Counted from the stretch's first letter, positions 5,800 to 13,839 are shown. The stretch is 14,139 nucleotides of DNA from Azoarcus sp031555955 (GCA_031555955.1 JAVBTY010000100.1:1-14139), one strand, 5' to 3'. Notes: a model not told the origin generated them from the sequence alone. Made by a program: numbers and translations.

Positions 5800-6472
5800 C
5801 AAGCAGCAGATCGAGCAGCGAGAAGGCGCGCTTACCTTTGCTCGAATCGGGGAGTTTGACGATGACCCGGTTAAGGGCGAATTCGATGCGGCGCACCTGA
5901 AAGAGATCCACCGCCGCATCTTCCAGGATCTGCCACACCATACACCGGGCGAGTACCGCCAGGATGCACCGGCCCACATCAAGGCGCGTGAGCTTGAGGC
6001 TTCGGGCCATCGTTACCACGTTCACTATGCGCCGCGCAGCCAGGTAGATGCCGGGGTCGGGAACGTGCTGTCCGGATTCGGCGGCCCGGACAGCCTGCGC
6101 GGCCTGGATGCCGGACAGTTTTCCGCGCGCATGGCAACGCTGTATGGCGATCTTGATTACCTCCATCCGTTCAGGGAAGGCAACAGCCGCACGCTGCGCG
6201 CCTTCACGACCCAGCTCGCCCGCGAGGCTGGCCACGAACTGGACTGGAACACCGCCCGCGCCGATGCGGCCAGCCGCGACCGCCTCTACATCGCCCGCGA
6301 CAGGGAAGTGATGCAGCGCGCGTTCCCTGGCCTCGACCAGGAGCGCGCGATGAAGACCGAAAGCCGGGCCGAGTACGAAGCTTATGTGCGTTTCGTGGCG
6401 CCGTTCGGCAAGGCCGCCACGCTGCAAAGGCTCATCAGGGAATCGTGGGAGGGCGCGCTGAAAAAATCCTGA
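5792..6472 (+). CDS. Fic-domain AMP-transferase toxin
   Basis: A 226-aa Fic protein. The active-site motif is HPFREGNSR at 125-133, with catalytic His125, Glu129 for Mg2+ and Arg133 for phosphates. The canonical motif has Gly where Ser132 stands; HPFREGNSR is, as I recall, a frequent natural variant. The flap that positions the target lies at TPGEYRQ (51-57). Fic proteins transfer AMP from ATP to target hydroxyls; relatives VbhT and FicT modify DNA gyrase and topoisomerase IV, but the target here is not known from sequence. It overlaps the VbhA-like gene, a class I arrangement. Four AGG arginine codons in 226 residues contrast with nadE (about one) and suggest acquisition by transfer. It converges with the Smr gene across 104 bp. 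Confidence 0.92.
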   Translation: MPDKQQIEQREGALTFARIGEFDDDPVKGEFDAAHLKEIHRRIFQDLPHHTPGEYRQDAPAHIKARELEASGHRYHVHYAPRSQVDAGVGNVLSGFGGPDSLRGLDAGQFSARMATLYGDLDYLHPFREGNSRTLRAFTTQLAREAGHELDWNTARADAASRDRLYIARDREVMQRAFPGLDQERAMKTESRAEYEAYVRFVAPFGKAATLQRLIRESWEGALKKS

Positions 6473-6576
6473 CTCCGCGGGCGGCATCGCCAGAGCGGCC
6501 AGCATCGGGCGCAAGGGAAACCGGACGGATTGAACGAACCGCCCGCAAGCGCGCGGAGCGCTCCCGCGTCTCCGAT

Positions 6577-7551
6577 TCAGCGGCGGGCGATGTTTTGCGC
6601 CCGCATCAGCACCAGCAGCGCGCCGCCGCCGCCGTCGTGCGGTCCGGCCTGGCAGAAGGCGAGAATTTCCTCGCGCTGGGCCAGCCAGCCGCGTGAAAGC
6701 TGTTTCAGCACCGCGATCCGCCCGGGCGAGCCCAGCCCCTTGCCGTGAATCACCCGGATGCAGCGCCGCCCCTGCTGCAGGCTGAGGGCGAGAAAATCCG
6801 CCAGCGCCTGGCGCGCTTCTTCGCGGGTAAAGCCGTGCAGGTCGATTTCCCCCTGCAGCATCCAGCGGCCCCGGCGCAGATCGGAAAGCACCCGGCGGGG
6901 CAGGCCGGGACGCAGGAAGGCGGCTTCGTCGCCGGTATCGAGACGGTCTTCGAGCGATAGCGGCGCGGCAAGAGATTCATCCAGTACGGCGCGGTTATCG
7001 GCTTCGTGCTTTAGCGGCGCTGGCTCTGGCGCGGGACGCCGCAGTTCGGCGCGCTCGCCGCGCGCAAGTGGAACCGCATCGCGCACAACGTGGCGGAACA
7101 GGTCGGCCGGATCGGTAAATGCCGCCAGCGGCGGCAGCGGACCGCCCTCCCGTGCGGAATCTCCGGCTGTTTCAATGCGCCGTGGAGCATGATCCAGCAG
7201 CGCCCTGCCACTGTCGCGCAGGGGAATAACGCCCGCGTAGGCGGCGCGCAGCGGATCATCATCACGGGCAGCGGCGGCGGCTTCCGGCGCGGCGGCATCA
7301 TCGGGATGCGAACGCGGGCGGGGCTGTGGCGGCGGGCGGGGCCGTTCGATTTCCGCGCGGTTGTCCGCCGCCAGCGGCTTTACGTCGCCCACCGCCGCGT
7401 GGAACAGGCGGCGCTCGTCATCGGCTGCGGGGGTGGCATTTTCCGGGTTCCGCGCCGGTCCGGCCTTTTTTTTCCCGCCGGACAGCCTGCCGCGCAGGGC
7501 CGCAAGCCCGCCGAAGGGGTGAGCCGTTCCTCCAGCGCGCGGGCGGGGCAT
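6577..7551 (-). CDS. Smr-domain protein with an expanded N-terminal region
   Basis: The C-terminal Smr domain (about 235-324 from the chosen start) has DLHGFTREEA and the IHGKGLGSPG loop, the DLHG and HGKG signature motifs of Smr nucleases or nucleic-acid binders. I chose the ATG at 7551 (324 aa, MPRPRAGG). An ATG at 7593 would add 14 residues and overlap trxB by 17 nt. Before the domain, three related modules occur: DERRLFHAAVGDVKPL, DPLRAAYAGVIPL and DPADLFRHVVRDAVPL, each followed by a basic/proline stretch. Proteobacterial relatives I know normally have one such module and about 180-230 residues. The gene starts 25 nt after trxB and is likely in its operon. The precise substrate is unknown. 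Confidence 0.85.
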   Translation of the reverse strand: MPRPRAGGTAHPFGGLAALRGRLSGGKKKAGPARNPENATPAADDERRLFHAAVGDVKPLAADNRAEIERPRPPPQPRPRSHPDDAAAPEAAAAARDDDPLRAAYAGVIPLRDSGRALLDHAPRRIETAGDSAREGGPLPPLAAFTDPADLFRHVVRDAVPLARGERAELRRPAPEPAPLKHEADNRAVLDESLAAPLSLEDRLDTGDEAAFLRPGLPRRVLSDLRRGRWMLQGEIDLHGFTREEARQALADFLALSLQQGRRCIRVIHGKGLGSPGRIAVLKQLSRGWLAQREEILAFCQAGPHDGGGGALLVLMRAQNIARR

Positions 7552-7576
7552 GGCGGCAAAAGGCGATGCGGGCGGA

Positions 7577-8530
7577 TCAGCCGCCCAGCGCATCCAGGTA
7601 ACGTTCAGCGTCGAGCGCGGCCATGCATCCCGTCCCGGCGGAAGTCACCGCCTGGCGGTAAATGTGGTCCTGCACGTCGCCAGCGGCGAATACGCCGGGG
7701 ATGCTGGTCTGGGTCGCATTGCCGCTGCGCCCGCCCTGGGTGACGAGGTAACCGCCTTCCATTTCCAGCTGGCCTTCGAAAATATCCGTATTGGGCTTGT
7801 GGCCAATGGCGATGAACACGCCATGCAGCGCAACATCGTGCGTCTGCCCCGTTTTCACGCTTTTCACGCGCATGCCGGTAACACCGGAATCGTCGCCAAG
7901 GATTTCGTCCAGCGTGGCATCGAGGATGAGTTCGATCTTTCCCGCCGCAACCCGCTCCATCAGCTTGCCGATCAGGATTTTTTCAGAGCGGAAGCTGTCG
8001 CGGCGGTGCACCAGCATGACTTTGCGGGCAATATTGGAAAGGTAAAGCGCCTCCTCAACGGCGGTATTGCCGCCGCCAATGACCGCGACATCCTGGTTTT
8101 TGTAGAAGAAGCCGTCGCAGGTGGCGCAGGCGGAAACGCCGCGCCCGGCAAAAACTTCTTCCGACGGCAGTCCAAGGTATTTCGCGGTGGCGCCGGTGGC
8201 GATGATCAGCGCATCGCAGGTGTACTCGCCGGCATCGCCGGTGAGGCGGAACGGTTTTTCGCCAAGCCGCACCGTGTGGATGTGGTCGAAGATCATTTCG
8301 GTGCTGAAGCGTTCGGCGTGTTTCTGGAAGCGCGCCATCAGGTCGGGGCCCTGAACGCCTTCCGCATCCGCGGGCCAGTTGTCCACATCGGTGGTCGTCA
8401 TCAGCTGCCCGCCCTGGGCGAGGCCCGTAACGAGCACCGGATTCAGGTTGGCGCGGGCGGCGTAAACGGCGGCGGTGTAGCCGGCGGGGCCGGAGCCGAG
8501 GATCAGCAGGCGGACGTGTCGGGTTGTCAT
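7577..8530 (-). CDS. trxB: Thioredoxin-disulfide reductase
   Basis: A 317-aa flavoprotein of normal length. Motifs in order: FAD-binding GSGPAGYTAA at 12-21, redox-active CATC (C135, C138), NADPH-binding GGGNTAVEEA at 152-161, HRRDSFR at 175-181, and the FAD-binding FAAGDVQD at 281-288. It transfers electrons from NADPH to thioredoxin in the cytosol. AGGGG (8541-8537) lies 7 nt before the ATG. It is divergent from the Crp-family gene, as trxB is from lrp in E. coli, and the Smr gene follows after 25 nt. Confidence 0.97.
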   Translation of the reverse strand: MTTRHVRLLILGSGPAGYTAAVYAARANLNPVLVTGLAQGGQLMTTTDVDNWPADAEGVQGPDLMARFQKHAERFSTEMIFDHIHTVRLGEKPFRLTGDAGEYTCDALIIATGATAKYLGLPSEEVFAGRGVSACATCDGFFYKNQDVAVIGGGNTAVEEALYLSNIARKVMLVHRRDSFRSEKILIGKLMERVAAGKIELILDATLDEILGDDSGVTGMRVKSVKTGQTHDVALHGVFIAIGHKPNTDIFEGQLEMEGGYLVTQGGRSGNATQTSIPGVFAAGDVQDHIYRQAVTSAGTGCMAALDAERYLDALGG

Positions 8531-8568
8531 GGCGGACCCCTGGAAAATGGCGGCGGGAAAAGGCGCGC

Positions 8569-8574
8569 ATTATA
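8569..8574 (-). promoter_or_regulatory. trxB: Candidate -10 box of trxB
   Basis: The minus strand carries a perfect TATAAT at 8574-8569, 38 nt upstream of the trxB ATG. No TTGACA-like -35 was found at 16-18 nt spacing, so promoter activity may depend on an activator or an unusual -35. Confidence 0.45.
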
Positions 8575-8701
8575 AACGAGGGAAGGGGAAGCCTTCGCCT
8601 GCGGGAATGGCGGTTTATCCGGATTGATTCTTTGGATCCGCAGGAGTGGAGTAAGATTCTGCCTGCGCGGCGTTATTTCTCCCATGCGCCGGGCAGTATT
8701 T

Positions 8702-8717
8702 TGTGATAGACGACACC
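8702..8717 (+). promoter_or_regulatory. Possible CRP-type binding site before the regulator gene
   Basis: TGTGA-N6-ACACC matches 8 of 10 positions of the E. coli CRP consensus TGTGA-N6-TCACA. It ends 16 nt before the ATG of the adjacent CRP-like gene, overlapping the ribosome-binding region side, where a bound regulator would repress. The recognition helix of the encoded protein keeps the residues that read TGTGA. This suggests autoregulation, but one site seen by eye is weak evidence. Confidence 0.3.
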
Positions 8718-8733
8718 CCCCGATGGAGGCCGC

Positions 8734-9405
8734 ATGAGCCAGCCAACCGCAGTTTCGACCATTGCGCTACGGACTTTCGCGCTGTTCCAGGGCTTGCCCG
8801 ATGAGGCGCTGGCGGCCGTGGCCCGCGTTGCGATGATGCGCCGCATCCCGCGCGGACAGGCGGTCGTGCGGGTGGGCGACCGTACCGATTACGTTTATTT
8901 CACCCTGACCGGCAGCCTGAAAGTTGTCGTCAGCGACGAGGAAGGGCGCGAAGTGATCCTGTCCATTCTCGGGCAGGGCGAGCTGTTCGGTGAAATGGGC
9001 CTGTTCGGCGAGCAGCTCCGTTCGGCCTCGGTGGTGGCGGTGGTGCCGTCCGATCTGGTGATGATCGCCAAGAACGATTTCCGCCAGATCATGGAGGACA
9101 ACTTCGATGTCGCCTGGCGCATCATGGCCAATCTCGCCGAGCGCCTGCGCAACGCCGACCGCAAGATCGAAAGCCTGGCGCTGATGGATGTATACGGCCG
9201 GGTCGCGCGTCTGCTGATCGACATGTCCGAGGATGTCAGCGGCACGACGATGGTGACGCGCAAGATTTCCAAGCAGGATATCGCCAAGATGATCGGCGCC
9301 TCGCGCGAAATGGTCAGCCGCGTCATGAAAGACCTTAGCCAGCAGGGCCTGATCGAGGAAACCCCCCAGGGCATCATCCTGCGCGACCGCCTGAACGGCG
9401 TCTGA
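8734..9405 (+). CDS. Crp/Fnr-family transcriptional regulator (CRP-like)
   Basis: A 223-aa protein with an N-terminal cyclic-nucleotide-binding beta roll (about 15-125), a dimer helix (125-155) and a C-terminal winged helix (about 158-218). The phosphate-binding cassette GEMGLFGEQLRSAS retains Arg96-Ser97, equivalent to CRP Arg82-Ser83, so a cyclic nucleotide ligand is plausible. The adenine contacts Thr127-Ser128 of CRP align with Ala141-Asp142, so cAMP specificity is doubtful. The recognition helix SREMVSRVMK keeps Arg191, Glu192 and Arg196, which read TGTGA in CRP. No FNR-type cysteine cluster is present. TGGAGG at 8724-8729 precedes the ATG. It occupies the position of lrp in the E. coli trxB-lrp-ftsK order. 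Confidence 0.92.
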   Translation: MSQPTAVSTIALRTFALFQGLPDEALAAVARVAMMRRIPRGQAVVRVGDRTDYVYFTLTGSLKVVVSDEEGREVILSILGQGELFGEMGLFGEQLRSASVVAVVPSDLVMIAKNDFRQIMEDNFDVAWRIMANLAERLRNADRKIESLALMDVYGRVARLLIDMSEDVSGTTMVTRKISKQDIAKMIGASREMVSRVMKDLSQQGLIEETPQGIILRDRLNGV

Positions 9406-9420
9406 GCGGGCCCGCCCCAC

Positions 9421-9439
9421 CCCCGGCAGACCGCCGGGG
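9421..9439 (+). terminator. GC hairpin after the Crp-family gene, possible terminator
   Basis: CCCCGGC (9421-9427), loop AGACC, GCCGGGG (9433-9439) form a perfect 7-bp stem 16 nt after the stop codon. No T-run follows, so it is at most a weak or factor-dependent terminator. Confidence 0.3.
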
Positions 9440-9448
9440 CAGGCCGGG

Positions 9449-9474
9449 CGGCGGGATCGAATATAATCCCGCCG
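9449..9474 (+). promoter_or_regulatory. ftsK: Candidate ftsK promoter: -10 box embedded in a perfect inverted repeat
   Basis: TATAAT at 9462-9467 lies 30 nt before the ftsK ATG. CGGCGGGAT (9449-9457) and ATCCCGCCG (9466-9474) are perfect reverse complements with an 8-nt loop, and the right arm begins within the -10 box. With one G:T pair the stem extends to 9446-9477. The sequence after the -10 is CCCGCCG, a GC-rich discriminator typical of promoters repressed by the stringent response. No -35 match is seen at 17 nt. Confidence 0.5.
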
Positions 9475-9497
9475 TCCCTCCGCCGTCCCCTGCCCCG

Positions 9498-11783
9498 ATG
9501 CTGCCCCGTCCGTCCTCCCGCTCCCAGCCCCTGCCGGAAAAAATATCGCTGCTGCTGCAGGAAGCGCGCTGGCTGGTGCTGGGCGTGATGTCGCTTTACG
9601 TCGGACTGATCCTCGCCGGTTACAGCAAAACTGATCCCGGCTGGTCCCACGCCGCCGCCACGGCCAGAATCGCCAATCCCGGCGGGCGTTTTGGCGCATG
9701 GCTAGCCGATCTGCTGTTCTACCTGTTTGGCGTTTCCGCCTGGTGGTGGGCGGTTTTTCTCGGTTACAGCCTGTTGTGGGGCTTTCGCCGGCTGAAGAAC
9801 CAGCTGACGCTCGACCACCGTTCGTTCCTGATCGTTCTGGCCGGTTTCTTTGCGGTGCTGCTTTCCAGCAGCGCGCTCGAAGCGTTGCGCTTTTACGGCC
9901 ACTCCATAAGCCTGCCCCTTGAGCCCGGCGGGCTTCTGGGCGTGGAGCTGGGGCAGCTTGCGCAGCGTTACCTCGGTTTTACCGGCGGCACGCTGCTGCT
10001 GCTGGCCTTGCTGGCGGCGGGCCTGTCGCTGTTTACCGGGATTTCGTGGCTGGCCGCGGCGGAACGGACCGGTCTGTGCCTGGAGCAGGCGCTGGCGCTG
10101 ATCCGCGGCGCCAGCGACCGCTGGCAGGACCGCCGGGCCGGACGCGAAATCGCCCAGAAACGCGAGGCGGTGGTGGAGAAGCGCCGGAAAAACACCGAAA
10201 AAGCGCCGCAGCCGCTGCACATTGAACCGGCGCTGCCCGCCAGTCACCGTTCCGACCGGGCCGAACGGGAGCGCCAGCAGCCCCTGTTCGCCGACGCCGT
10301 CGAGGGCATGATTCCGCCGCTGGCGCTGCTCGATCCGCCCGATGGCAATGTTGAGCCGCCGTCGGCTGAATCGCTCGAATTCACTTCGCGCCTGATCGAA
10401 ACCAAGCTGGGCGATTTTGGCGTCGAAGTCCGTGTGCTGGCGGCGTATCCCGGGCCGGTGATCACGCGCTACGAAATCGAGCCCGCCGTCGGCGTCAAGG
10501 GCAGTCAGGTGGTGAATCTGGCGAAGGATCTTTCCCGCGCGCTGTCGATGGTGTCGATCCGCGTCGTCGAAACGGTGCCGGGCAAGTCGTGCATGGCGCT
10601 GGAACTGCCCAACGCAAAGCGGCAGACGGTGCGCCTGTCTGAAATCATTGGCTCCACGGCGTACCACAACATGGCTTCGCCGCTGACCGTGGTGCTGGGC
10701 AAGGACATCGGCGGCCTGCCGGTCGTGGCCGATCTGGCGAAAATGCCGCACCTGCTGGTGGCGGGCACCACGGGTTCGGGCAAGTCGGTGGGCATCAACG
10801 CCATGATCCTGTCGCTGCTGTACAAGAGCGAGCCGGAGAAAGTGCGGCTGATCATGGTCGACCCGAAGATGCTGGAACTGTCGATCTACGAAGGCATTCC
10901 GCATCTGCTCGCGCCGGTTGTCACCGACATGAAACACGCGGCCAACGCGCTCAACTGGTGCGTGGCGGAAATGGAGCGGCGCTACAAGCTGATGGCGGCG
11001 GTGGGGGTGCGCAATCTCGCCGGTTTCAACAAGGCGGTGGTCGAGGCGCGCAAGGTGGAAAAACCCCTGACCAATCCGTTCTCGATCAGCCCGGAAAACC
11101 CTGAGCCGCTGGATACGCTGCCATACATCGTGGTGGTGGTGGATGAGCTTGCCGACATGATGATGGTGGTGGGCAAGAAGGTGGAGGAGTTGATCGCTCG
11201 TCTGGCGCAGAAGGCGCGGGCGGCCGGCATCCACCTCATCCTCGCCACGCAGCGGCCCTCGGTGGATGTGATTACCGGCCTGATCAAGGCCAACGTGCCG
11301 ACCCGCATCGCGTTCCAGGTATCGAGCAAGATCGATTCGCGCACCATTCTGGATCAGATGGGGGCTGAGGCGCTGCTCGGCATGGGCGACATGCTTTACC
11401 TTGCGCCGGGCACCGGCCTGCCGGTGCGGGTGCATGGCGCTTTTGTTGCCGACGAAGAGGTGCACAAGGTCGTCGATCATTTGAAGCGGGCCGGTCCGCC
11501 GGACTACATCGAAGGCATTCTGGCCGCGCCCGAAGAAGATATGGACGCGGGCATGGGCGGCAGCGAAGGCGGCGATGGCGAAGCCGATCCGCTGTACGAC
11601 CAGGCCGTCGAAGTGGTGCTGAAAACGCGCCGCCCTTCGATCTCCCTCGTGCAGCGGCATCTGCGCATCGGCTACAACCGCGCGGCGCGCCTGATCGAGC
11701 AGATGGAGCGTTCCGGGCTGGTATCGGCGATGGGCAGCAGCGGCAACCGGGAAGTCATCGTCCCGGCAAAGGAAACGGAATGA
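9498..11783 (+). CDS. ftsK: DNA translocase FtsK
   Basis: A 761-aa protein with four N-terminal membrane segments (about 24-42, 67-95, 108-128, 160-187), a short charged linker to about 280, and a RecA-like motor. Walker A GTTGSGKS is at 423-430 and Walker B VVVVDE ends at Asp549-Glu550. The C-terminal gamma winged helix (about 697-755, DPLYDQAVEVV to SGLVSAM) reads KOPS and contacts XerD. FtsK links septum formation with chromosome dimer resolution at dif. It is the short-linker form; the E. coli protein is 1329 aa. ATG at 9498 is the first start that keeps the whole first helix. lolA overlaps its end by 4 nt. Confidence 0.97.
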   Translation: MLPRPSSRSQPLPEKISLLLQEARWLVLGVMSLYVGLILAGYSKTDPGWSHAAATARIANPGGRFGAWLADLLFYLFGVSAWWWAVFLGYSLLWGFRRLKNQLTLDHRSFLIVLAGFFAVLLSSSALEALRFYGHSISLPLEPGGLLGVELGQLAQRYLGFTGGTLLLLALLAAGLSLFTGISWLAAAERTGLCLEQALALIRGASDRWQDRRAGREIAQKREAVVEKRRKNTEKAPQPLHIEPALPASHRSDRAERERQQPLFADAVEGMIPPLALLDPPDGNVEPPSAESLEFTSRLIETKLGDFGVEVRVLAAYPGPVITRYEIEPAVGVKGSQVVNLAKDLSRALSMVSIRVVETVPGKSCMALELPNAKRQTVRLSEIIGSTAYHNMASPLTVVLGKDIGGLPVVADLAKMPHLLVAGTTGSGKSVGINAMILSLLYKSEPEKVRLIMVDPKMLELSIYEGIPHLLAPVVTDMKHAANALNWCVAEMERRYKLMAAVGVRNLAGFNKAVVEARKVEKPLTNPFSISPENPEPLDTLPYIVVVVDELADMMMVVGKKVEELIARLAQKARAAGIHLILATQRPSVDVITGLIKANVPTRIAFQVSSKIDSRTILDQMGAEALLGMGDMLYLAPGTGLPVRVHGAFVADEEVHKVVDHLKRAGPPDYIEGILAAPEEDMDAGMGGSEGGDGEADPLYDQAVEVVLKTRRPSISLVQRHLRIGYNRAARLIEQMERSGLVSAMGSSGNREVIVPAKETE

Positions 11784-12424
11784 GCGCAAACAGACACATC
11801 CTGCTGGCCGCACGGCTGCTGGCGGCAGCGCTTCTGGCGGCGGCAGGCTTTGGCGCGATGGCCGCCGACGGCGTGGCGCAGCTGCGCCGCTTCGTCGAAA
11901 CCACGCGCGGCGCCGAAGGCGAATTCAGCCAGACCGTCACAGCGAAATCGGGCCGCAAACCGCAGCAGGCGGCGGGCAGCTTCGCCTTCCTCCGCCCGGG
12001 GAAATTCCGCTGGCAGTACGACACGCCCTACCCGCAGCTGCTGACCGGCGACGGCGAGCGCCTGTGGGTGTGGGACCGCGACCTGAACCAGGTCACGGTA
12101 AAACGCATCGGCGACGCGCTGGGCGCAACCCCGGCGGCCATCCTGTTCGGCAGCGGCGGCGATCTCGAACGCCACTTCGAGCTTGCCGACGGCGGCGACA
12201 GCGACGGCCTCGCCTGGGTCGACGCGCGCCCGAAAACGCCGGACGGCGGCTTCGAGGCGCTGCGCTTCGGCATGGCCGGGAACGAAATACGCCGCCTGGA
12301 AATGCGCGACACCTTCGGCCAGACGACGGTAATCGAATTTTCCCGCCTCACCGCCAGCCCCCCGCCCGACGCCAGCCGCTTCCGCTTCACCCCCCCGGCA
12401 GGCGCGGATGTCATCGGCGAATAA
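11780..12424 (+). CDS. lolA: Outer-membrane lipoprotein carrier protein LolA
   Basis: A 214-aa periplasmic protein with a clear Sec signal peptide: basic NRH, hydrophobic LLAARLLAAALLAAAGFG, and a likely cut after AMA (about residue 28). The mature part shows the LolA pattern, with GEFSQTVTAKSGRKPQQAAGS, the RPGKFRWQYDTPYPQLL strand pair and DGERLWVWDRDLNQVTVK. LolA shuttles lipoproteins from the LolCDE complex to LolB across the periplasm. The ATG overlaps the ftsK stop (ATGA), with a GGAAACGGA upstream acting as ribosome-binding site. A pair with ftsK is also seen in E. coli. Confidence 0.96.
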   Translation: MSANRHILLAARLLAAALLAAAGFGAMAADGVAQLRRFVETTRGAEGEFSQTVTAKSGRKPQQAAGSFAFLRPGKFRWQYDTPYPQLLTGDGERLWVWDRDLNQVTVKRIGDALGATPAAILFGSGGDLERHFELADGGDSDGLAWVDARPKTPDGGFEALRFGMAGNEIRRLEMRDTFGQTTVIEFSRLTASPPPDASRFRFTPPAGADVIGE

Positions 12425-12432
12425 ACGCGCCG

Positions 12433-12460
12433 GGCCCGTATTCCGGGCCTTCGCGCCCGG
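12433..12460 (+). repeat. Alternative GC hairpins between lolA and rarA
   Basis: GGCCCG (12433-12438) can pair with CGGGCC (12444-12449), or CCGGGC (12443-12448) with GCCCGG (12455-12460). The two foldings exclude each other. No T-run follows, so transcription may read through from lolA to rarA. Confidence 0.3.
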
Positions 12461-12531
12461 AGGTGCGGCCGTGCCGGGCCCGGCTTGTGACGCAGCTGCG
12501 GATTCTGGCGATCGCTTCGCGGAGGAAAGCC

Positions 12532-13839
12532 ATGTCTGATCTGTTCGCACAAAAACCAGCCGCGCCGCTGGCCGAAGCCCTCCGCCCCAAAACCCTGGAT
12601 GAAGTCATCGGCCAAACCCACCTGCTGGGGGAGGGCAAGCCGCTGAGGCTGGCTTTCCAGTCCGGACAACCGCATTCCATGATTTTCTGGGGCCCGCCCG
12701 GCGTCGGCAAAACCACTCTGGCGCGGCTCACCGCCACCGCCTTCAAAAGTGAATTCATCGCCCTGTCCGCGGTGTTCTCGGGAGTGAAAGACATCAGGGC
12801 CGCCATGGAACAGGCGCAACAGAACCTCACCATGGGCAAACACACCCTCCTGTTCGTGGACGAAATCCACCGGTTCAACAAATCCCAGCAGGACGCCCTT
12901 CTCCCCTATACCGAAAGCGGCCTCGTCACCTTCATCGGCGCCACCACCGAAAACCCCTCTTTTGAAGTCAACTCCGCCCTGCTGTCGCGGGCCCAGGTCT
13001 ATGTCCTGAAACCGCTCACCGACGAAGAACTGAAGCATCTCCTGCAGCGGGCCCAGGAAAAAGGCGCTCTGGGCGGTCTGGAATTTGAAGACCCGGCCAT
13101 AAACACCCTCACCGGCTACGCGGACGGCGATGCCAGAAGACTCCTCAACCTGCTTGAACAGACCGCCACAGCGGCCAAAGCCTCCGGTCTGACCACCATT
13201 GACGCCGGTTTTCTTCAAAACGCCCTGACCCTGAACAGCCGCCGTTTCGACAAGGGTGGAGACAGCTTCTACGACCAGATTTCCGCCCTGCACAAATCCG
13301 TTCGCGGCTCCCATCCCGACGCCGCCCTGTACTGGCTGGCAAGAATGCTGGACGGCGGCGCCGACCCCCGCTATCTGGCGCGGCGCATCATCCGCATGGC
13401 CTGGGAAGACATCGGCCTGGCCGATCCAAGAGCGATGCAGATCGCCAACGATGCCGCGCTAACCTACGAACGCCTCGGCAGCCCCGAAGGTGAGCTTGCG
13501 CTGGGGCAGGCCGTGATCTACCTCGCGGTTGCCGCGAAAAGCAATGCCGGCTACATGGCCTGCAACCAGGCCCGGGCCTTCGTGAAGCAGGACAGAAGCC
13601 GCGAGGTTCCCGTCCATCTGCGCAACGCCCCAACCCGGCTCATGAAAGAACTGGGCTACGGCCACGAATACCGGTACGCCCATGACGAACCCAACGCCTA
13701 TGCCGCGGGCGAGACCTACCTGCCCGATGGAATGCAGGAACCCGGCTGGTACCAGCCCACGCCAAGAGGGCTGGAAACCAGGATCGGCGAGAAGCTCGCC
13801 CTCCTGCGGAAGTGGGATCAGGAAGCGGAAAAGAAATAG
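12532..13839 (+). CDS. rarA: Replication-associated recombination protein RarA (MgsA)
   Basis: A 435-aa AAA+ ATPase of standard length. It has Walker A GPPGVGKTT at 54-62, Walker B LLFVDEIH at 106-113, sensor 1 GATTENPSFE at 137-146 and an arginine-finger candidate in LLSRAQV near 153. The C-terminal helical domain (WLARMLDGGADPRYLARR onward) and tetramer region with RLMKELGYGHEY match the family. RarA acts at stalled or gapped replication forks and interacts with SSB. GGAGGA at 12521-12526 lies 5 nt before the ATG. It contains nine AGA/AGG arginine codons, against one in the much longer ftsK, which suggests a different history or local gene replacement. serS would follow in E. coli, but here an IS end does. 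Confidence 0.97.
   Translation: MSDLFAQKPAAPLAEALRPKTLDEVIGQTHLLGEGKPLRLAFQSGQPHSMIFWGPPGVGKTTLARLTATAFKSEFIALSAVFSGVKDIRAAMEQAQQNLTMGKHTLLFVDEIHRFNKSQQDALLPYTESGLVTFIGATTENPSFEVNSALLSRAQVYVLKPLTDEELKHLLQRAQEKGALGGLEFEDPAINTLTGYADGDARRLLNLLEQTATAAKASGLTTIDAGFLQNALTLNSRRFDKGGDSFYDQISALHKSVRGSHPDAALYWLARMLDGGADPRYLARRIIRMAWEDIGLADPRAMQIANDAALTYERLGSPEGELALGQAVIYLAVAAKSNAGYMACNQARAFVKQDRSREVPVHLRNAPTRLMKELGYGHEYRYAHDEPNAYAAGETYLPDGMQEPGWYQPTPRGLETRIGEKLALLRKWDQEAEKK

Noticed and set aside
9702..11813. 703-aa minus-strand frame opposite ftsK
   Set aside because: Antisense shadow with biased composition; ftsK shows membrane segments, Walker motifs and the gamma domain.
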